Positions 9,213 to 19,420 are shown, counted from the first letter of the stretch. The stretch is 64,000 nucleotides of DNA from Candidatus Dormiibacterota bacterium (GCA_027313505.1 DAHVDN010000008.1:1-64000), one strand, 5' to 3'. Made by a program: numbers and translations. The notes: generated by a model not told the origin, from the letters alone.

Positions 9213-11337
9213 GCTTCACACCAATCTACCGAAAGGCTCTAACTCAGGCGCCCACCGAAGGCGCGGCGGTCGACGCCGAGGCAACGCTGACTGGCGTCGG
9301 TGGGTCGGGATAGTGGGATTGGCCTCGGTGGCCGGAGCGGTCGTCCTGACGGTGCCCCTGACAGCTCTAGCGAGAGCATACAGCGCCCTACCAGCTGGGA
9401 ACCAGCTTCCTACGGACACTGTTGTCTACGGCCAGGGCGGGCAGGTGGTGGCAGACCTGCACCCCCCTGGTACCAGTCGGATACCGGTCCCAATCGATCA
9501 GATCGCGCCGGTTATGCGAAATGCCATAGTGGCGATCGAGGACCACAGCTTCTGGACCGCACCCAGCTTCGATGTGACTCGCATTCTGGAGGCCGGGGTC
9601 TTCGACATCATCCACCACAGCGCGGCGCAAGGGGCCAGCACCATCCCCGAGCAGGTAGCCAAGGTGCTCTACCTACACGACAACAAATCGATCAGCTACA
9701 AGATCAAGGAGATCCTCTACGGCAATGAGCTGACCAGTCGTCTCAGCAAGCCCCAGATCCTCGACGACTATCTCAATGACGTCTATTTCGGCCAGGGGGC
9801 AACGGGCGTGCAGGCAGCCGCGGAAACCTACTTCGGGGTGAGCGCCAGCCAGCTCACCGCGCCGCAGGCAACTCTCCTAGCCGGCCTCTTGCCAGCCCCA
9901 TCCTATCTGGACCCAATCACCAATCTCCCTGGGGCTCGCCTTCGCCAGCAGGAGGTGGTTGCCGCCATGGAAAAGTACCAGGGACTTGGAGCAACCCAGG
10001 CAGCGGCAATCCTGGCCAAGCCGCCGACACTCACCTCCGGCAGTGAAGCCCCGGTCGACAACGCTCCTTACTTCGTGGACCAGGTGAAGGGCTGGCTCCA
10101 GTCTCACTACGGGTCCGGATACTCGACGATGGGGCTGAGCGTGTACACCAGCCTCAATCTGGCTCTCAACGACGCTGCCCAGCAGATGGTGACCGCAGAC
10201 ATCGCCCGTCACCAAGCGATGCATATGACCGACGGAGCACTGGTCGCTGAGAACCCCGCCAACGGCCAGATTCAGGTGTGGGTGGGCGGTGCGGGCCCCT
10301 CGGTGCCTGGGGGTCAGATCGACATGGCAGCGGCCCCGAGGCAACCCGGGTCGACCTTCAAGCTCTACACCTATTCCGCGGCGCTGGCCAACCACACCAT
10401 CACCATGAACTCCCCGGTGCTCGACAGCCCGTTCTCATTACCGACGGGTGGCCCCAACGGAGGTCCCTTTGTGGTCAACGACTACGAGGGATCCTACGCC
10501 GGGGTGGTGCCGATCCAGGTGGCGCTGGGCAACTCACTGAACGTGCCCGCGGTGCGAGTCGAGCTAGCTGTTGGGATCCCAAAGGTCCTGGCCATGGCCA
10601 GGGCGATGGGAGTCACCACGCTGTCCGGACCAGCCTCCAGCTATGGCCCGAGCATGACTCTTGGAGCCTACCCCATCCCGCTTTGGGAGATCGCCCAGGC
10701 CGGGTCCGTCTTCGCCGCCCAGGGGGTGCTTCACCCGGCCTACTTCGTGCTGAAGGTGACCAACCAGAGAGGCACTGCCATATACACCCCTCAAACATCC
10801 GCCCAGCAGGTCGTGTCGACCCAGGTGGCCTACATCATGAATACCATCCTGTCGCGCAACAACAACCGGCTGCTGGCATTCGGATCGAACACGCCACTCC
10901 TGCTCAAGGGGCACGCCGCTGCTATCAAGACAGGGACTTCGAACAGCTACCGGGATAACCTCGCGGTCGGCTGGACCCCCACCCTGGTGGGGGCCGACTG
11001 GGTTGGTAACGCCAACGATGCTCCGATGTATGGAGGGGGGCTCAACGGGATTAGCGGAGCCGCGAGTCTGTGGAATCAGTTCATGGAATACGCTTTGGCC
11101 AACACCCCCAGCACCTGGTACCCCACTCCTGGGGGTCTCACCGCCCAGCAGAGCGGAGGCGAGGTCAACTATTACCTCCCGGGGACGGGGCCAACCTCCC
11201 AGATCCTTGGAGGCGGAACCGTGACCCCGTCGCCGAGCCCGGCGGTCACCCCCAGCCCCACTCCGACGACATCGCCAACTCCGACACCTTCGCCGACCCC
11301 CACGGGGAATAGTCCGCCCGTCACACCCACACCCTGA
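9211..11337 (+). CDS. Class A penicillin-binding protein (GT51 + transpeptidase)
   Basis: EDHSFWTAPSFD, GASTIPEQVAKVLY (GT51), QPGSTFKLYTY (SxxK), GNSLNVPAV (SxN), IKTGTSNSYRDN (KTGT); Pro/Thr-rich C-tail. ATG 9211 is the likely start. Confidence 0.94.
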   Translation: MLHTNLPKGSNSGAHRRRGGRRRGNADWRRWVGIVGLASVAGAVVLTVPLTALARAYSALPAGNQLPTDTVVYGQGGQVVADLHPPGTSRIPVPIDQIAPVMRNAIVAIEDHSFWTAPSFDVTRILEAGVFDIIHHSAAQGASTIPEQVAKVLYLHDNKSISYKIKEILYGNELTSRLSKPQILDDYLNDVYFGQGATGVQAAAETYFGVSASQLTAPQATLLAGLLPAPSYLDPITNLPGARLRQQEVVAAMEKYQGLGATQAAAILAKPPTLTSGSEAPVDNAPYFVDQVKGWLQSHYGSGYSTMGLSVYTSLNLALNDAAQQMVTADIARHQAMHMTDGALVAENPANGQIQVWVGGAGPSVPGGQIDMAAAPRQPGSTFKLYTYSAALANHTITMNSPVLDSPFSLPTGGPNGGPFVVNDYEGSYAGVVPIQVALGNSLNVPAVRVELAVGIPKVLAMARAMGVTTLSGPASSYGPSMTLGAYPIPLWEIAQAGSVFAAQGVLHPAYFVLKVTNQRGTAIYTPQTSAQQVVSTQVAYIMNTILSRNNNRLLAFGSNTPLLLKGHAAAIKTGTSNSYRDNLAVGWTPTLVGADWVGNANDAPMYGGGLNGISGAASLWNQFMEYALANTPSTWYPTPGGLTAQQSGGEVNYYLPGTGPTSQILGGGTVTPSPSPAVTPSPTPTTSPTPTPSPTPTGNSPPVTPTP

Positions 11338-11343
11338 CCGAAG

Positions 11344-11829
11344 TCAGCGACCGACGGCGGCCTCGGCCAGCGACAGGGCGAGCTCTCGGTTCGGCCGCAC
11401 ATTCTGCATCTCTCCGGCGCTGGCCAGGGCGTCTCCGACGCAGGCCAAGAGCTGATCCGCACGAAAGGGCTTGGCAAGGTAGTCGAAACCTCCAGCCAGC
11501 ATCTCCATGCGCACTGCCACCGGAGGTTGACGGCCACTTGTGAAGATGACCGGGGTCCACCCCCAGCCCGACTTCGCCAGCAAGCGTCGGCAAAGCTCAA
11601 AGGCACCCGTCTCCATCAGATTCAGATCAAGGATGACACAGGAGAACGGCCCCTGCCGGGCCTGGTTCAGAGCTCCACGAGAGGACTCGGCCTCAACCAC
11701 CTGGAAACTGAGTCGCCTCAGGATGGCGACGGTGGTCGTGCGGGACAGCTGATCTCGGTCGGCGACTAGGATCGTGCGGTCGGTGGAGGGCCGCCTCGGC
11801 GGTCGCTGGGTCCCCGCTGAAGCTGGCAT
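11344..11829 (-). CDS. Response regulator receiver-domain protein
   Basis: TILVADRDQLSRTTTVAILRRL..., CVILDLNLMETGAFELCRRL, VIFTSG, FDYLAKPFRADQLL. ATG at 11829 avoids overlap with the divergent coupling-protein gene. Confidence 0.8.
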   Translation of the reverse strand: MPASAGTQRPPRRPSTDRTILVADRDQLSRTTTVAILRRLSFQVVEAESSRGALNQARQGPFSCVILDLNLMETGAFELCRRLLAKSGWGWTPVIFTSGRQPPVAVRMEMLAGGFDYLAKPFRADQLLACVGDALASAGEMQNVRPNRELALSLAEAAVGR

Positions 11830-11982
11830 CCAGGTCAGTCTAGACACGTGTCCCGGCCTACTTGTGCAAGTTCCTGCACCGTTCCGGCTATGGCCTGTAA
11901 CACTCGAGCAACCGCTGAAAACAGGGCTGTCGCGCCGCCTAGGAGAGCCCGGGATGACCGCGTCAGCGGACTTGGTTAGAAG

Positions 11983-13662
11983 ATGCCAAGACCGTCGGCG
12001 ACAGGTGGGTGGGACGGAGTTGTGCTTCCGTCCGCGGTGCTGGGCGCGGCCCTGGTCGCGATGGGGCTGACCCATCTGCTACGCCCCGGCGGGTCTCACC
12101 GCGGGGGAATCGGGGACAGCGGGGTCAGGCTCGCAGGTTCGGTCATGACTCAGGTCCCAGCCGTGGTCAGCTTGGGCATGGCATCGATCCTGCTCCTCAT
12201 GTTGACGGCTCTGGAACTGAAGAGCAAACGACTCCTTCGCCCTGGGGCCCTGGGCCGTGCCCGCCAAGCAACGCGCCGTGACCTGCGGGCATTTCGACCA
12301 CGGCGCCTGCATTCCCAGGAGCCGACCAGGCTGTTTCTGGGCACCCATGGCCGCACCCCGATTCAGCTTCCGGCCGAGGACCATCTCTTGGTACTGGGGC
12401 CAACCGGGTCCGGCAAGTCCAGCGGGTTGGCGATCCCGGCGATTCTGGAGTGGGCCGGGCCTGTGGTGGTGACCGACCCCAAGGGAGAGCTCCTGAGAGC
12501 CACTATCTCAGCCCGGTCCCAACTGGGGCCAGGAGCGGTATTCGCGCCACTGATGCGCCCGTCGGACCCGTGGAACCCCATTGCGTCAGTCCGGAGCTCC
12601 GAAGATGCGCTTCGGACATCCGGCTTCCTGATGGGTCGACCTCCTGAACGCGAACCCTTCTGGCACGACCTCGCTCTGCAGCTGTTGCATGGCCTTCTGG
12701 TAGAGGCTGCGACCCACCGGCTGACGCTGGCTGACCTGTTCGGCCTGCTCCAGACCGTACCTGGCGAAGAGCTGACATCTGAGATGGTGCATCCGGTCTC
12801 GAGAAGGTTGGTGCAGGGGGCATTGAGCGGTGGAGACCGGACGGCCATGGGTGTGGTCGCGACTTTGGTCGCGAAGCTGACGCCGTTCGGAACCGACACC
12901 ATCGCCGAGGCCACGTCCAGCAGCGCCTTCGATCCAGCCGGGCTGGCCGATGGGACGCTGAAGACTCTCTACTGCCTGGTGACCCCTCACGACGCACCGC
13001 TCGTTCGGGGCGTGACCAGTGCCCTCCTCGCCTGCTGCTGGCGAGCGCTCTACGCGGCCCCTCCTCGAGTACCGGTCCTCTTTGTCTTGGACGAGTTCGC
13101 CCAATTGACGCTGCTCTCCGAGCTCCCCGCGATGGTCCAGCTTGGACGATCTCAGGGAGTTCGCATGCTGCTGATGGCACAAGACCTTGCCTCGATCTCC
13201 TCCACGTACGGCGCAGAAGCCACGGCGGCGCTCTGGGCCAACTGCCGAACCAAACTGCTTCTCCCCGGCATCTCCGAGATCGAGCTGCTGGAGAAAGTGA
13301 GCAGGTTGGCTGGGTCGACCACACTCCATCGTTCAGACTCCGCAGAGCGCAAAGATCCGGTCGCGGCTCACCCGCTCCTGGCTGCTGACGAGGTGAGAAG
13401 GTTGGCAGACAACCGGGCACTGATCCTGCGCGGAAGCGATCAACCCGCAGTGATTCGCCAGCGCCGTTGGTACAACGTCCCTGCTCTGGCCAAACAGGTG
13501 GGCCTGCCACTAGAGGCGGCCTCCATCCCAAGACCGGCGGCGGGTAGGGCGCTCTCGCAATGGGGAGGGGGTGCTAAGCGTCTTCCGTGGTCGCAGGGGT
13601 CTGCAGACTTGGTGGGGGGCCCTGGGCAGCCGGTGGAGTGCACCACCAGAGTTTCAGCCTGA
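11983..13662 (+). CDS. Type IV coupling protein, VirD4/TraG family
   Basis: Two N-terminal TM segments; RLFLGTHGRTPIQLPAEDHLLVLGPTGSGKSSGLAIPAILEWAGPVVVTDPKGELLRAT; VPVLFVLDEFAQLTLLSELPAMVQLGRSQGVRMLLMAQDL. Confidence 0.93.
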   Translation: MPRPSATGGWDGVVLPSAVLGAALVAMGLTHLLRPGGSHRGGIGDSGVRLAGSVMTQVPAVVSLGMASILLLMLTALELKSKRLLRPGALGRARQATRRDLRAFRPRRLHSQEPTRLFLGTHGRTPIQLPAEDHLLVLGPTGSGKSSGLAIPAILEWAGPVVVTDPKGELLRATISARSQLGPGAVFAPLMRPSDPWNPIASVRSSEDALRTSGFLMGRPPEREPFWHDLALQLLHGLLVEAATHRLTLADLFGLLQTVPGEELTSEMVHPVSRRLVQGALSGGDRTAMGVVATLVAKLTPFGTDTIAEATSSSAFDPAGLADGTLKTLYCLVTPHDAPLVRGVTSALLACCWRALYAAPPRVPVLFVLDEFAQLTLLSELPAMVQLGRSQGVRMLLMAQDLASISSTYGAEATAALWANCRTKLLLPGISEIELLEKVSRLAGSTTLHRSDSAERKDPVAAHPLLAADEVRRLADNRALILRGSDQPAVIRQRRWYNVPALAKQVGLPLEAASIPRPAAGRALSQWGGGAKRLPWSQGSADLVGGPGQPVECTTRVSA

Positions 13663-13946
13663 TGGTCTGGGCAACCTTCGCCACCGGGCTGAACAACATC
13701 ATCCATACAGTCACAGCGCTGGCGCTGGGGGCTGTGGCTGTGCTCTGCCTCAGCTTTGCCGCGATCAGATACATGACCTCCCTTGACAACAGCCAGCGCC
13801 GGGCCGCGGCCATTCAGGGATTGATCACAGTCCTCTTAGGGGTGCTGCTGCTGGTCAACGAAGGGGCCATTCTCAGCTTCGTCGAGGGGCTTTCCGGCAG
13901 CAGCACGGCATGTGCCACCAGCAGCTGCTCATCGACCGCCCCCTGA
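13662..13946 (+). CDS. Small two-TM VirB2/TrbC pilin-like protein
   Basis: MVWATFATGLNNIIHTVTALALGAVAVLCLSFAAIRYMTSLDNSQRRAAAIQGLITVLLGVLLLVNEGAILSFV; TGATG overlap with the coupling-protein gene; position and topology match VirB2-like proteins. Confidence 0.65.
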   Translation: MVWATFATGLNNIIHTVTALALGAVAVLCLSFAAIRYMTSLDNSQRRAAAIQGLITVLLGVLLLVNEGAILSFVEGLSGSSTACATSSCSSTAP

Positions 13947-16114
13947 GCCAGGGTCCATCCGTTCGAAGCTGGGTGATCCTGGCATCGGCCGCGGCGTCAA
14001 TCGCTTGGACGACCGGCGCCGCCCGAGGGGTCGTTGCCGCGAGCACCGGGCAGGCCTCCTCGCCGAGCCCCCCCTCAGCTGCAGCGTCAGCAGGGGCGAG
14101 CAATTCCAGCCAGCAGTGCGGTGGAATCACCGACCCCTTCTGCTACATCATCGATGCCTTCATCTCTGGCCCGGTCGCCATCATGGGCAGCCTCGACGGC
14201 AGCCCCGATCCCTCAAGCATCAACCCTGTCACCGGAGCCGTCACCAAGGGTCCTTGGCGGTTGATTACGACACTGGTAGGCACCAACCCGGTGGTGGACA
14301 ACTACGACGGCAGCCTTGGAGAGCCAGGGCACCAATGCGGCGTCAGGGGCTGCATCCCCTGGGTGCAGCAATTGAACTCGATCTTGACTCCGCTGACGCT
14401 GAGCCTGCTGGTCTTGGCCTTCGCGGTTCAGGCGTCCCTATTTATGGTAGGGCAGGAGTTCAACCTCAAAGCGGGGATCGTGCCGTGCCTCGTGGCGGCT
14501 GGGGTCCTGGGAGCCGGCCTGCCCTTGCACCTGGCGGGCCGGGTCATCGACGCGGGCAGCTGGCTCTCACAGGGGCTCCTACAGACCTCGTTCCGCCAGC
14601 TGGGTGCCCACTCTCCGCAACCTCTCGACATGATGACGGTTCTGGCCATGACCGCCTACTGTCCGGAGGACAGCCCGATCCTGCACCCGGGAATCCACAT
14701 CTCGATGCCAGGGCCAGCACCGAGGCAACAGGTGCTCGTGGACCCTTGGATGGATCCACATTTCACGCAATCCCACTGCATAAGCTCAAACAGCGCTGAC
14801 TTCACCAAAGAGGTGCTCGACCGAAGTGAGAACTTCTTCGGGCCGCCATTGCATGACGCCAATTGCGATCGGGGAGGGCAAAGTCCCGGCCAGCCGCTCT
14901 GCACCAACACGGATAACCAGGTCAACAACAACCAGAACCAGGACTGCCTGGAAGGAAGTGGGAGCCCGGATATCGGTTCCGAGCAACTCAACTTGCTGCC
15001 GCTCCCTGGTGAGCCGCGCGCCGGTAACGGGCAGAGCCCAGCCGACTGTCGATACGCCGACATCTACTGGGGGACCTCGCCTACGTTCACCGACCTCTGG
15101 AGCGGGGTCGGCCCACATGGCCGAAACGGATACGACGCTCCTGATGGAATCCAGGGGATGGTGGCGTTCACTGCTCTGACCTTGCTGGGCCTATGGCTGG
15201 CCTTGACCTATCTCGCCCGCTACATCGTTCTCTCGCTCTTGGCGGGTTGCTCTAGCCTGGCGTTCCTGTTCCTGGCCCTTCCTGGCGGCCGGTCGCTCTT
15301 CAACCGCTACTGGCGGACTGTTGCGGAGCTCTCGGCGGTAGTGCTAGTCCAAACCCTCATCTTCCTGGTGTTTGTCGCTGTCGTCTCGACCGTCTCGGGG
15401 CTGGCCCCCCTTAGCCCAACCTCCACCTGCCCTCTGATCTCGCAAACTATGGCTCACAACTGCTCCGCCGCCACTCACGGCATCTTGGCCGAGGTCGGCA
15501 GCGGCGACCCGGGTGACCAGTTCGCCAAGTGTCTGCTGGCGATCGTGACTGTCTGGCTGATGCTTGAGGTCCCAAGACGAATAAGTCGCGGCGAGATGTC
15601 CACGTCTCACAGCGTGCGGACGCTGGTATCTGCTTCTGGCGGCCTCATGCTGGGTGGCGCTCTGCTAGCCCGGTCCCAGGTGTCCCCCAGAGCCGCCCGC
15701 TTCGGAGCCCAGTTCGGTCCGGTACTGAGATCGGCTGTCGGGCTTCCGACTGAAGCGGATCAACGCCGGGCCGAGATGCTGGAGACCATCGAGATGACCC
15801 AGCCCGCAAGCTGGCCCGCGCTGCCTGGCCGGGAGTCCAGGGAGCAGTTCATCGGTCGGGCCGTGGTGACAAGGCCAGCCAACGAGGACGAACTGGCGCG
15901 AGTGCTCAGTCTGGGAGGACCGATGCTGGCTCGGCTCCGCGCGCAGGCGAGAGCGGGTGAGGGAGGGGAGGAACTGACCCGCGTCGGTGGGGACTATGTT
16001 CGCGCTCACGGACGTTCAGTTCACCAGCTCGATGTCGCGTACCTCAATGCCGTTCGTCGAGGGCGCCTTCGACCTGAGCCGGGGTCGAGACCGGACTCTA
16101 GAGCTGATGGATGA
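13910..16114 (+). CDS. VirB6/TrbL-like polytopic T4SS channel protein
   Basis: 734 aa with several TM blocks (LTLSLLVLAFAVQASLFMVG, LLGLWLALTYLARYIVLSLLAG, VVLVQTLIFLVFVAVVSTVSGL) and a large Cys-containing soluble insert; lies between pilin-like and PrgI-like genes. Confidence 0.72.
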   Translation: MCHQQLLIDRPLSQGPSVRSWVILASAAASIAWTTGAARGVVAASTGQASSPSPPSAAASAGASNSSQQCGGITDPFCYIIDAFISGPVAIMGSLDGSPDPSSINPVTGAVTKGPWRLITTLVGTNPVVDNYDGSLGEPGHQCGVRGCIPWVQQLNSILTPLTLSLLVLAFAVQASLFMVGQEFNLKAGIVPCLVAAGVLGAGLPLHLAGRVIDAGSWLSQGLLQTSFRQLGAHSPQPLDMMTVLAMTAYCPEDSPILHPGIHISMPGPAPRQQVLVDPWMDPHFTQSHCISSNSADFTKEVLDRSENFFGPPLHDANCDRGGQSPGQPLCTNTDNQVNNNQNQDCLEGSGSPDIGSEQLNLLPLPGEPRAGNGQSPADCRYADIYWGTSPTFTDLWSGVGPHGRNGYDAPDGIQGMVAFTALTLLGLWLALTYLARYIVLSLLAGCSSLAFLFLALPGGRSLFNRYWRTVAELSAVVLVQTLIFLVFVAVVSTVSGLAPLSPTSTCPLISQTMAHNCSAATHGILAEVGSGDPGDQFAKCLLAIVTVWLMLEVPRRISRGEMSTSHSVRTLVSASGGLMLGGALLARSQVSPRAARFGAQFGPVLRSAVGLPTEADQRRAEMLETIEMTQPASWPALPGRESREQFIGRAVVTRPANEDELARVLSLGGPMLARLRAQARAGEGGEELTRVGGDYVRAHGRSVHQLDVAYLNAVRRGRLRPEPGSRPDSRADG

Positions 16115-16470
16115 CGCAAGCTGAAGTTCCGCAGCCGATCTCCGCGATCCCTGCGCGCTGGGGACGGTTCACGGCTGCCCAACTGGGCTGGATGGTGATA
16201 GCGGTCTGCCCCCTGTACCTCTCGATCCGCGGCCATCTCCCGGCCCTGCCGATGCTCCTCGCCACTTCTCCGTGGATAACAACCGCCACCGCAATGGCAT
16301 TCGGCCGACTTCAGGGTCGGCGACTGGACGCCTTCACCGCCGACTGGGTGTTGTACCGGTTGCAAAGTAAGCGCCTCGACCACCCGGACTCCGGACAAAA
16401 CATCTCGGACCGCAGTTTTGTGGTTGTGGATCGGGCCCGGTGTCGTCCAATCCCCTGGGATCGGTCATGA
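16111..16470 (+). CDS. PrgI/VirB3-like membrane protein
   Basis: VPQPISAIPARWGRFTAAQLGWMVIAVCPLYL and RRLDAFTADWVLYRLQSKRL match PrgI layout; directly upstream of virB4-like gene. Confidence 0.72.
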   Translation: MTQAEVPQPISAIPARWGRFTAAQLGWMVIAVCPLYLSIRGHLPALPMLLATSPWITTATAMAFGRLQGRRLDAFTADWVLYRLQSKRLDHPDSGQNISDRSFVVVDRARCRPIPWDRS

Positions 16471-18743
16471 GATCAGTCTCCGAGTCCAGGAGATCGACAG
16501 CTAGCCTCGTGGACGTCATCTCTATTGATGGAGGGGTGGCAACCCTGCGATCTGGGGAGCTGCGCGCGGCCGTCGAAATTGACCCGGTCAACCTGGCGCT
16601 CCAACCTGAGAGCGTGAAGACCGACATATGGCGAAAGTATCGCCAGGTGCTGGTTGGCTTGGGCGGACCTGTGTCCCTTCACACAATCTCCCAGCCCCTG
16701 ACCACCACGGGGCGCCCACCCGCCACGACTGGGGCCCTGGCCGAGACTGAGGTCGAATTTCGATCCAGCCTGGTCCAGGGCAGGCGCATCCAATCGCAGC
16801 GACATTTGGCAGTCGTTTGGGGCCCGGGCGAAACTCCTGGAAGAGGCCGGATGGAGCGTCTGGGGTTGCGCGGGACTGGCGCATACCGTCCGGCAACAGT
16901 GAGCCTCGAGCACCGGTGCCAGGCGCTCATCGGAGGACTCGCAAGAGTTGGGCTGTCGTCCCGGCGGCTGGATGACGGCGCCTGGTTTTCAATCCTGCAG
17001 AGCTGCACGGGAGGGCGCAGTGGTCGGATGCCTCCTGACTTCCCAAGTTGGCTCGCACCGGGACACGTGGTCCTTAGACCCCAAGTACTTGAGGTCGACC
17101 GGCACTTCTGTAAGACCTTGGTCATTGCTGGGCTGCCGCGGCGGTTGACAACCGGTTGGCTGGCACCGCTTGTACTGACGCCTCCCTGCACACTCCGCCT
17201 GGTCCAGCACATCCATCCGGTCGGCAAGCTCGCCAGCCTTGCGCACCTGCGTCGTCGCATCCGCACCTTTGAGACCAGCCTCCAGGTCGATCGTCTGCGC
17301 GGCCAGCGCCCAGATCGCGGGACGGAGGCGGCGCTGGGAGACGCCATGGAACTGGAGGAGCGCGTGCTTCTCGAAGAGGAGCGGTTGTTCCGTCTGGGGA
17401 TCGCGGTCACCCTCGAATCCGATTCGCGGACTGAGTTGGAGGACAGCTGGAATCAGATCCTGGCGACTTTGGCGGAGATGGGAAGTGGAGTAACGCCGCT
17501 GACTCACCGACAGCCCGATGGATGGAGGACGACGCTCCCCGCCGGCGTCGATCCGGTGGGGTGGAGCCGGGACATGACGGGAAGCGCCCTGGCCACCTGC
17601 CTTCCGTTCATTCGCGCCGGCTTGTCCGGGAGCGACGGCGTCCTCCTGGGACCGAGCCTGGTATCCCGCGAGTTGATATTGGTGGACCTGTTCTCCGCCC
17701 AGAATCCAAACTTCAACCTGATTGTCCTCGGCACTTCCGGCGCCGGGAAGTCCTTCACGGCCAAGTTGCTGACCGCTCGGCTGGCACTTCAGGGTGCTCG
17801 CGTGCGCTGCCTGGACCCGGCGGGCGAATACCAGGCCATCACCTCCCTGCTGCGGGGGCGGTCAACGCTCCTGGGTAGACGGCCGCGGTCTGGGCTGAAT
17901 GCCATGGGCCCACCCTGCGGCCCGGCTCCGCAGATGGCCGAGCTCCGCGCCGCATTGGTGCTTCCGGTCATCGAGAAATTGGTCGTGGGCCCGAGGACCC
18001 GCGGGGTACTCCCAGATGCCGATGCTGAGCGGTTAGAGAGAGCGGTGGTGCGGGTCATCGGACAGGACCCCGAACGATGCGACCTTAACGACCTGGTCGG
18101 AGAGCTTGAGCGAGCAGGAGACCAGCAGATCGCCGCCAGGCTCAGCCGCTTCACAACGGGCGTAGACCTCGGCTTCTTCGATGGCGGTCCCTCGGTGGGA
18201 CAACCTCAGGTCGCCACCATCTCGCTCCGGAACCTTCAACGAGATCGCGAGCACCTTTTGGCGGCGCTGATGCAGCTGGTCTTGGTCCACCTAGAGGCGG
18301 AGCTGGCGGCCGCAGCTGGCGTGCCCCACCTCCTCGTGGTTGACGAGGCTGAGGTCCTCTTGGCCTCAGCCGCAGCGGCAACCGCGCTCGAGAGACTCAC
18401 GCGACGGCTGCGAAAGTTGGGCGCCGGGTTGATGGTGATCTCCCAAGTGGTGGAAGACTTCCTCACCTCCCCGGTCGGCAACGTGATCATCCGCAACTGC
18501 CATACCAAGGTGCTGCTTCGCCAGGAGGCTGTGGCGATCCCGGCAGTTCAGAAGGCCTTTGACCTTTCGGAGGTTGAGTGCGAGCTGCTGGTGTCGGCTC
18601 AGCCCGGGTGTGGTCTCATCCTGGTCGGACGAGAGCGGGCGGCCTTCTCCGGCGCCGCGCCACCCGAGTGGTTGGGGGCTCTGGGGACCAGCGCGCTAGG
18701 CCCGGAACAGCCCTCGGCGAACGGTACTGCGACGGCCCGCTGA
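16467..18743 (+). CDS. VirB4/TraE-like T4SS ATPase
   Basis: NLIVLGTSGAGKSFTAKLLTARLALQGARVRCLDPAGEYQAI (Walker A), HLLVVDEAEVLLAS (Walker B); N-terminus IDGGVATLRSGELRAAVEIDPVNLALQPESVK typical of VirB4 partners of PrgI. ATGA overlap with the PrgI-like gene. Confidence 0.92.
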   Translation: MRSVSESRRSTASLVDVISIDGGVATLRSGELRAAVEIDPVNLALQPESVKTDIWRKYRQVLVGLGGPVSLHTISQPLTTTGRPPATTGALAETEVEFRSSLVQGRRIQSQRHLAVVWGPGETPGRGRMERLGLRGTGAYRPATVSLEHRCQALIGGLARVGLSSRRLDDGAWFSILQSCTGGRSGRMPPDFPSWLAPGHVVLRPQVLEVDRHFCKTLVIAGLPRRLTTGWLAPLVLTPPCTLRLVQHIHPVGKLASLAHLRRRIRTFETSLQVDRLRGQRPDRGTEAALGDAMELEERVLLEEERLFRLGIAVTLESDSRTELEDSWNQILATLAEMGSGVTPLTHRQPDGWRTTLPAGVDPVGWSRDMTGSALATCLPFIRAGLSGSDGVLLGPSLVSRELILVDLFSAQNPNFNLIVLGTSGAGKSFTAKLLTARLALQGARVRCLDPAGEYQAITSLLRGRSTLLGRRPRSGLNAMGPPCGPAPQMAELRAALVLPVIEKLVVGPRTRGVLPDADAERLERAVVRVIGQDPERCDLNDLVGELERAGDQQIAARLSRFTTGVDLGFFDGGPSVGQPQVATISLRNLQRDREHLLAALMQLVLVHLEAELAAAAGVPHLLVVDEAEVLLASAAAATALERLTRRLRKLGAGLMVISQVVEDFLTSPVGNVIIRNCHTKVLLRQEAVAIPAVQKAFDLSEVECELLVSAQPGCGLILVGRERAAFSGAAPPEWLGALGTSALGPEQPSANGTATAR

Positions 18744-18745
18744 GG

Positions 18746-19411
18746 GTGTTCAGATCCCTGGCAACCCTGATGGTGGCCGGTTGCGCCCTGCCACTAATCG
18801 TCACCCTCTCCTTGGTGGGGATGTTGGCGGCGGGAGCGGCCGCCGCGGGGTGGCCGGCGTTCGGGGGTTTGCTACCCAGCCCGGGAGGCATCGTGCTTCA
18901 GGTCGGACAGACAGTCCTGGCTGGCAGCGCGAGCTTTCCGATCTGGGCCGCCCCTTGCGGTCCGGAGCCAGGAGCGCTGGCAATGGACCCATCGTCATGC
19001 ACCGGGCACCCGAGTCCTTACCCCTTCGCCTACCAGGGGTTCGAGACCGGACAGTGCACCTGGTATGTCGCCACCAGGCGACTGATCACCTGGCGGACGC
19101 CCCAGGGCTCGCTGGGCGGGAACGCGGGACAGTGGCTGGAGCTGGCGGCCCAAGCCGGGTATGCGGTGGGACCCGCGCCAGAGGTCGGGGCGATCGCTGT
19201 GTACACGGACTCAGGACCCGGTCATGTGGCCTTTGTCGTGGGGGTCGCGGCTGATGGAGACTACACCGTGGCGGAGTCGAACTGGGCCCTATCCGGGCCT
19301 ATCTCACCATACGTCGACCTGCGTGGCGTTGGTGCCGGGTCCACCGGGTCTTCAAGGGAGGTGCTGGCGGGGTTCATCTACGCTCCGGCTGGGTCTCCCG
19401 CCACGGGGTAG
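18746..19411 (+). CDS. CHAP-domain peptidoglycan hydrolase with N-terminal TM/signal (VirB1-like role)
   Basis: FETGQCTWYVATRRLITW...GNAGQWLELAAQAGYAVGPAPEVGAIAVYTDSGPGHVAFVVGV; immediately follows virB4-like gene. GTG 18746 likely start. Confidence 0.85.
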   Translation: MFRSLATLMVAGCALPLIVTLSLVGMLAAGAAAAGWPAFGGLLPSPGGIVLQVGQTVLAGSASFPIWAAPCGPEPGALAMDPSSCTGHPSPYPFAYQGFETGQCTWYVATRRLITWRTPQGSLGGNAGQWLELAAQAGYAVGPAPEVGAIAVYTDSGPGHVAFVVGVAADGDYTVAESNWALSGPISPYVDLRGVGAGSTGSSREVLAGFIYAPAGSPATG

Positions 19412-19420
19412 GGCCCCCCT

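Noticed and set aside
11230-11335. Tandem-repeat-like tract (ccgacnccg)
   Set aside because: Codes for the Pro/Thr/Ser-rich C-terminal tail of the PBP; ordinary low-complexity linker.
12503-13531. 342-aa minus-strand ORF (and 12586-13329)
   Set aside because: Antisense shadow of the VirD4-like gene; Arg/Pro-rich low-information translation.
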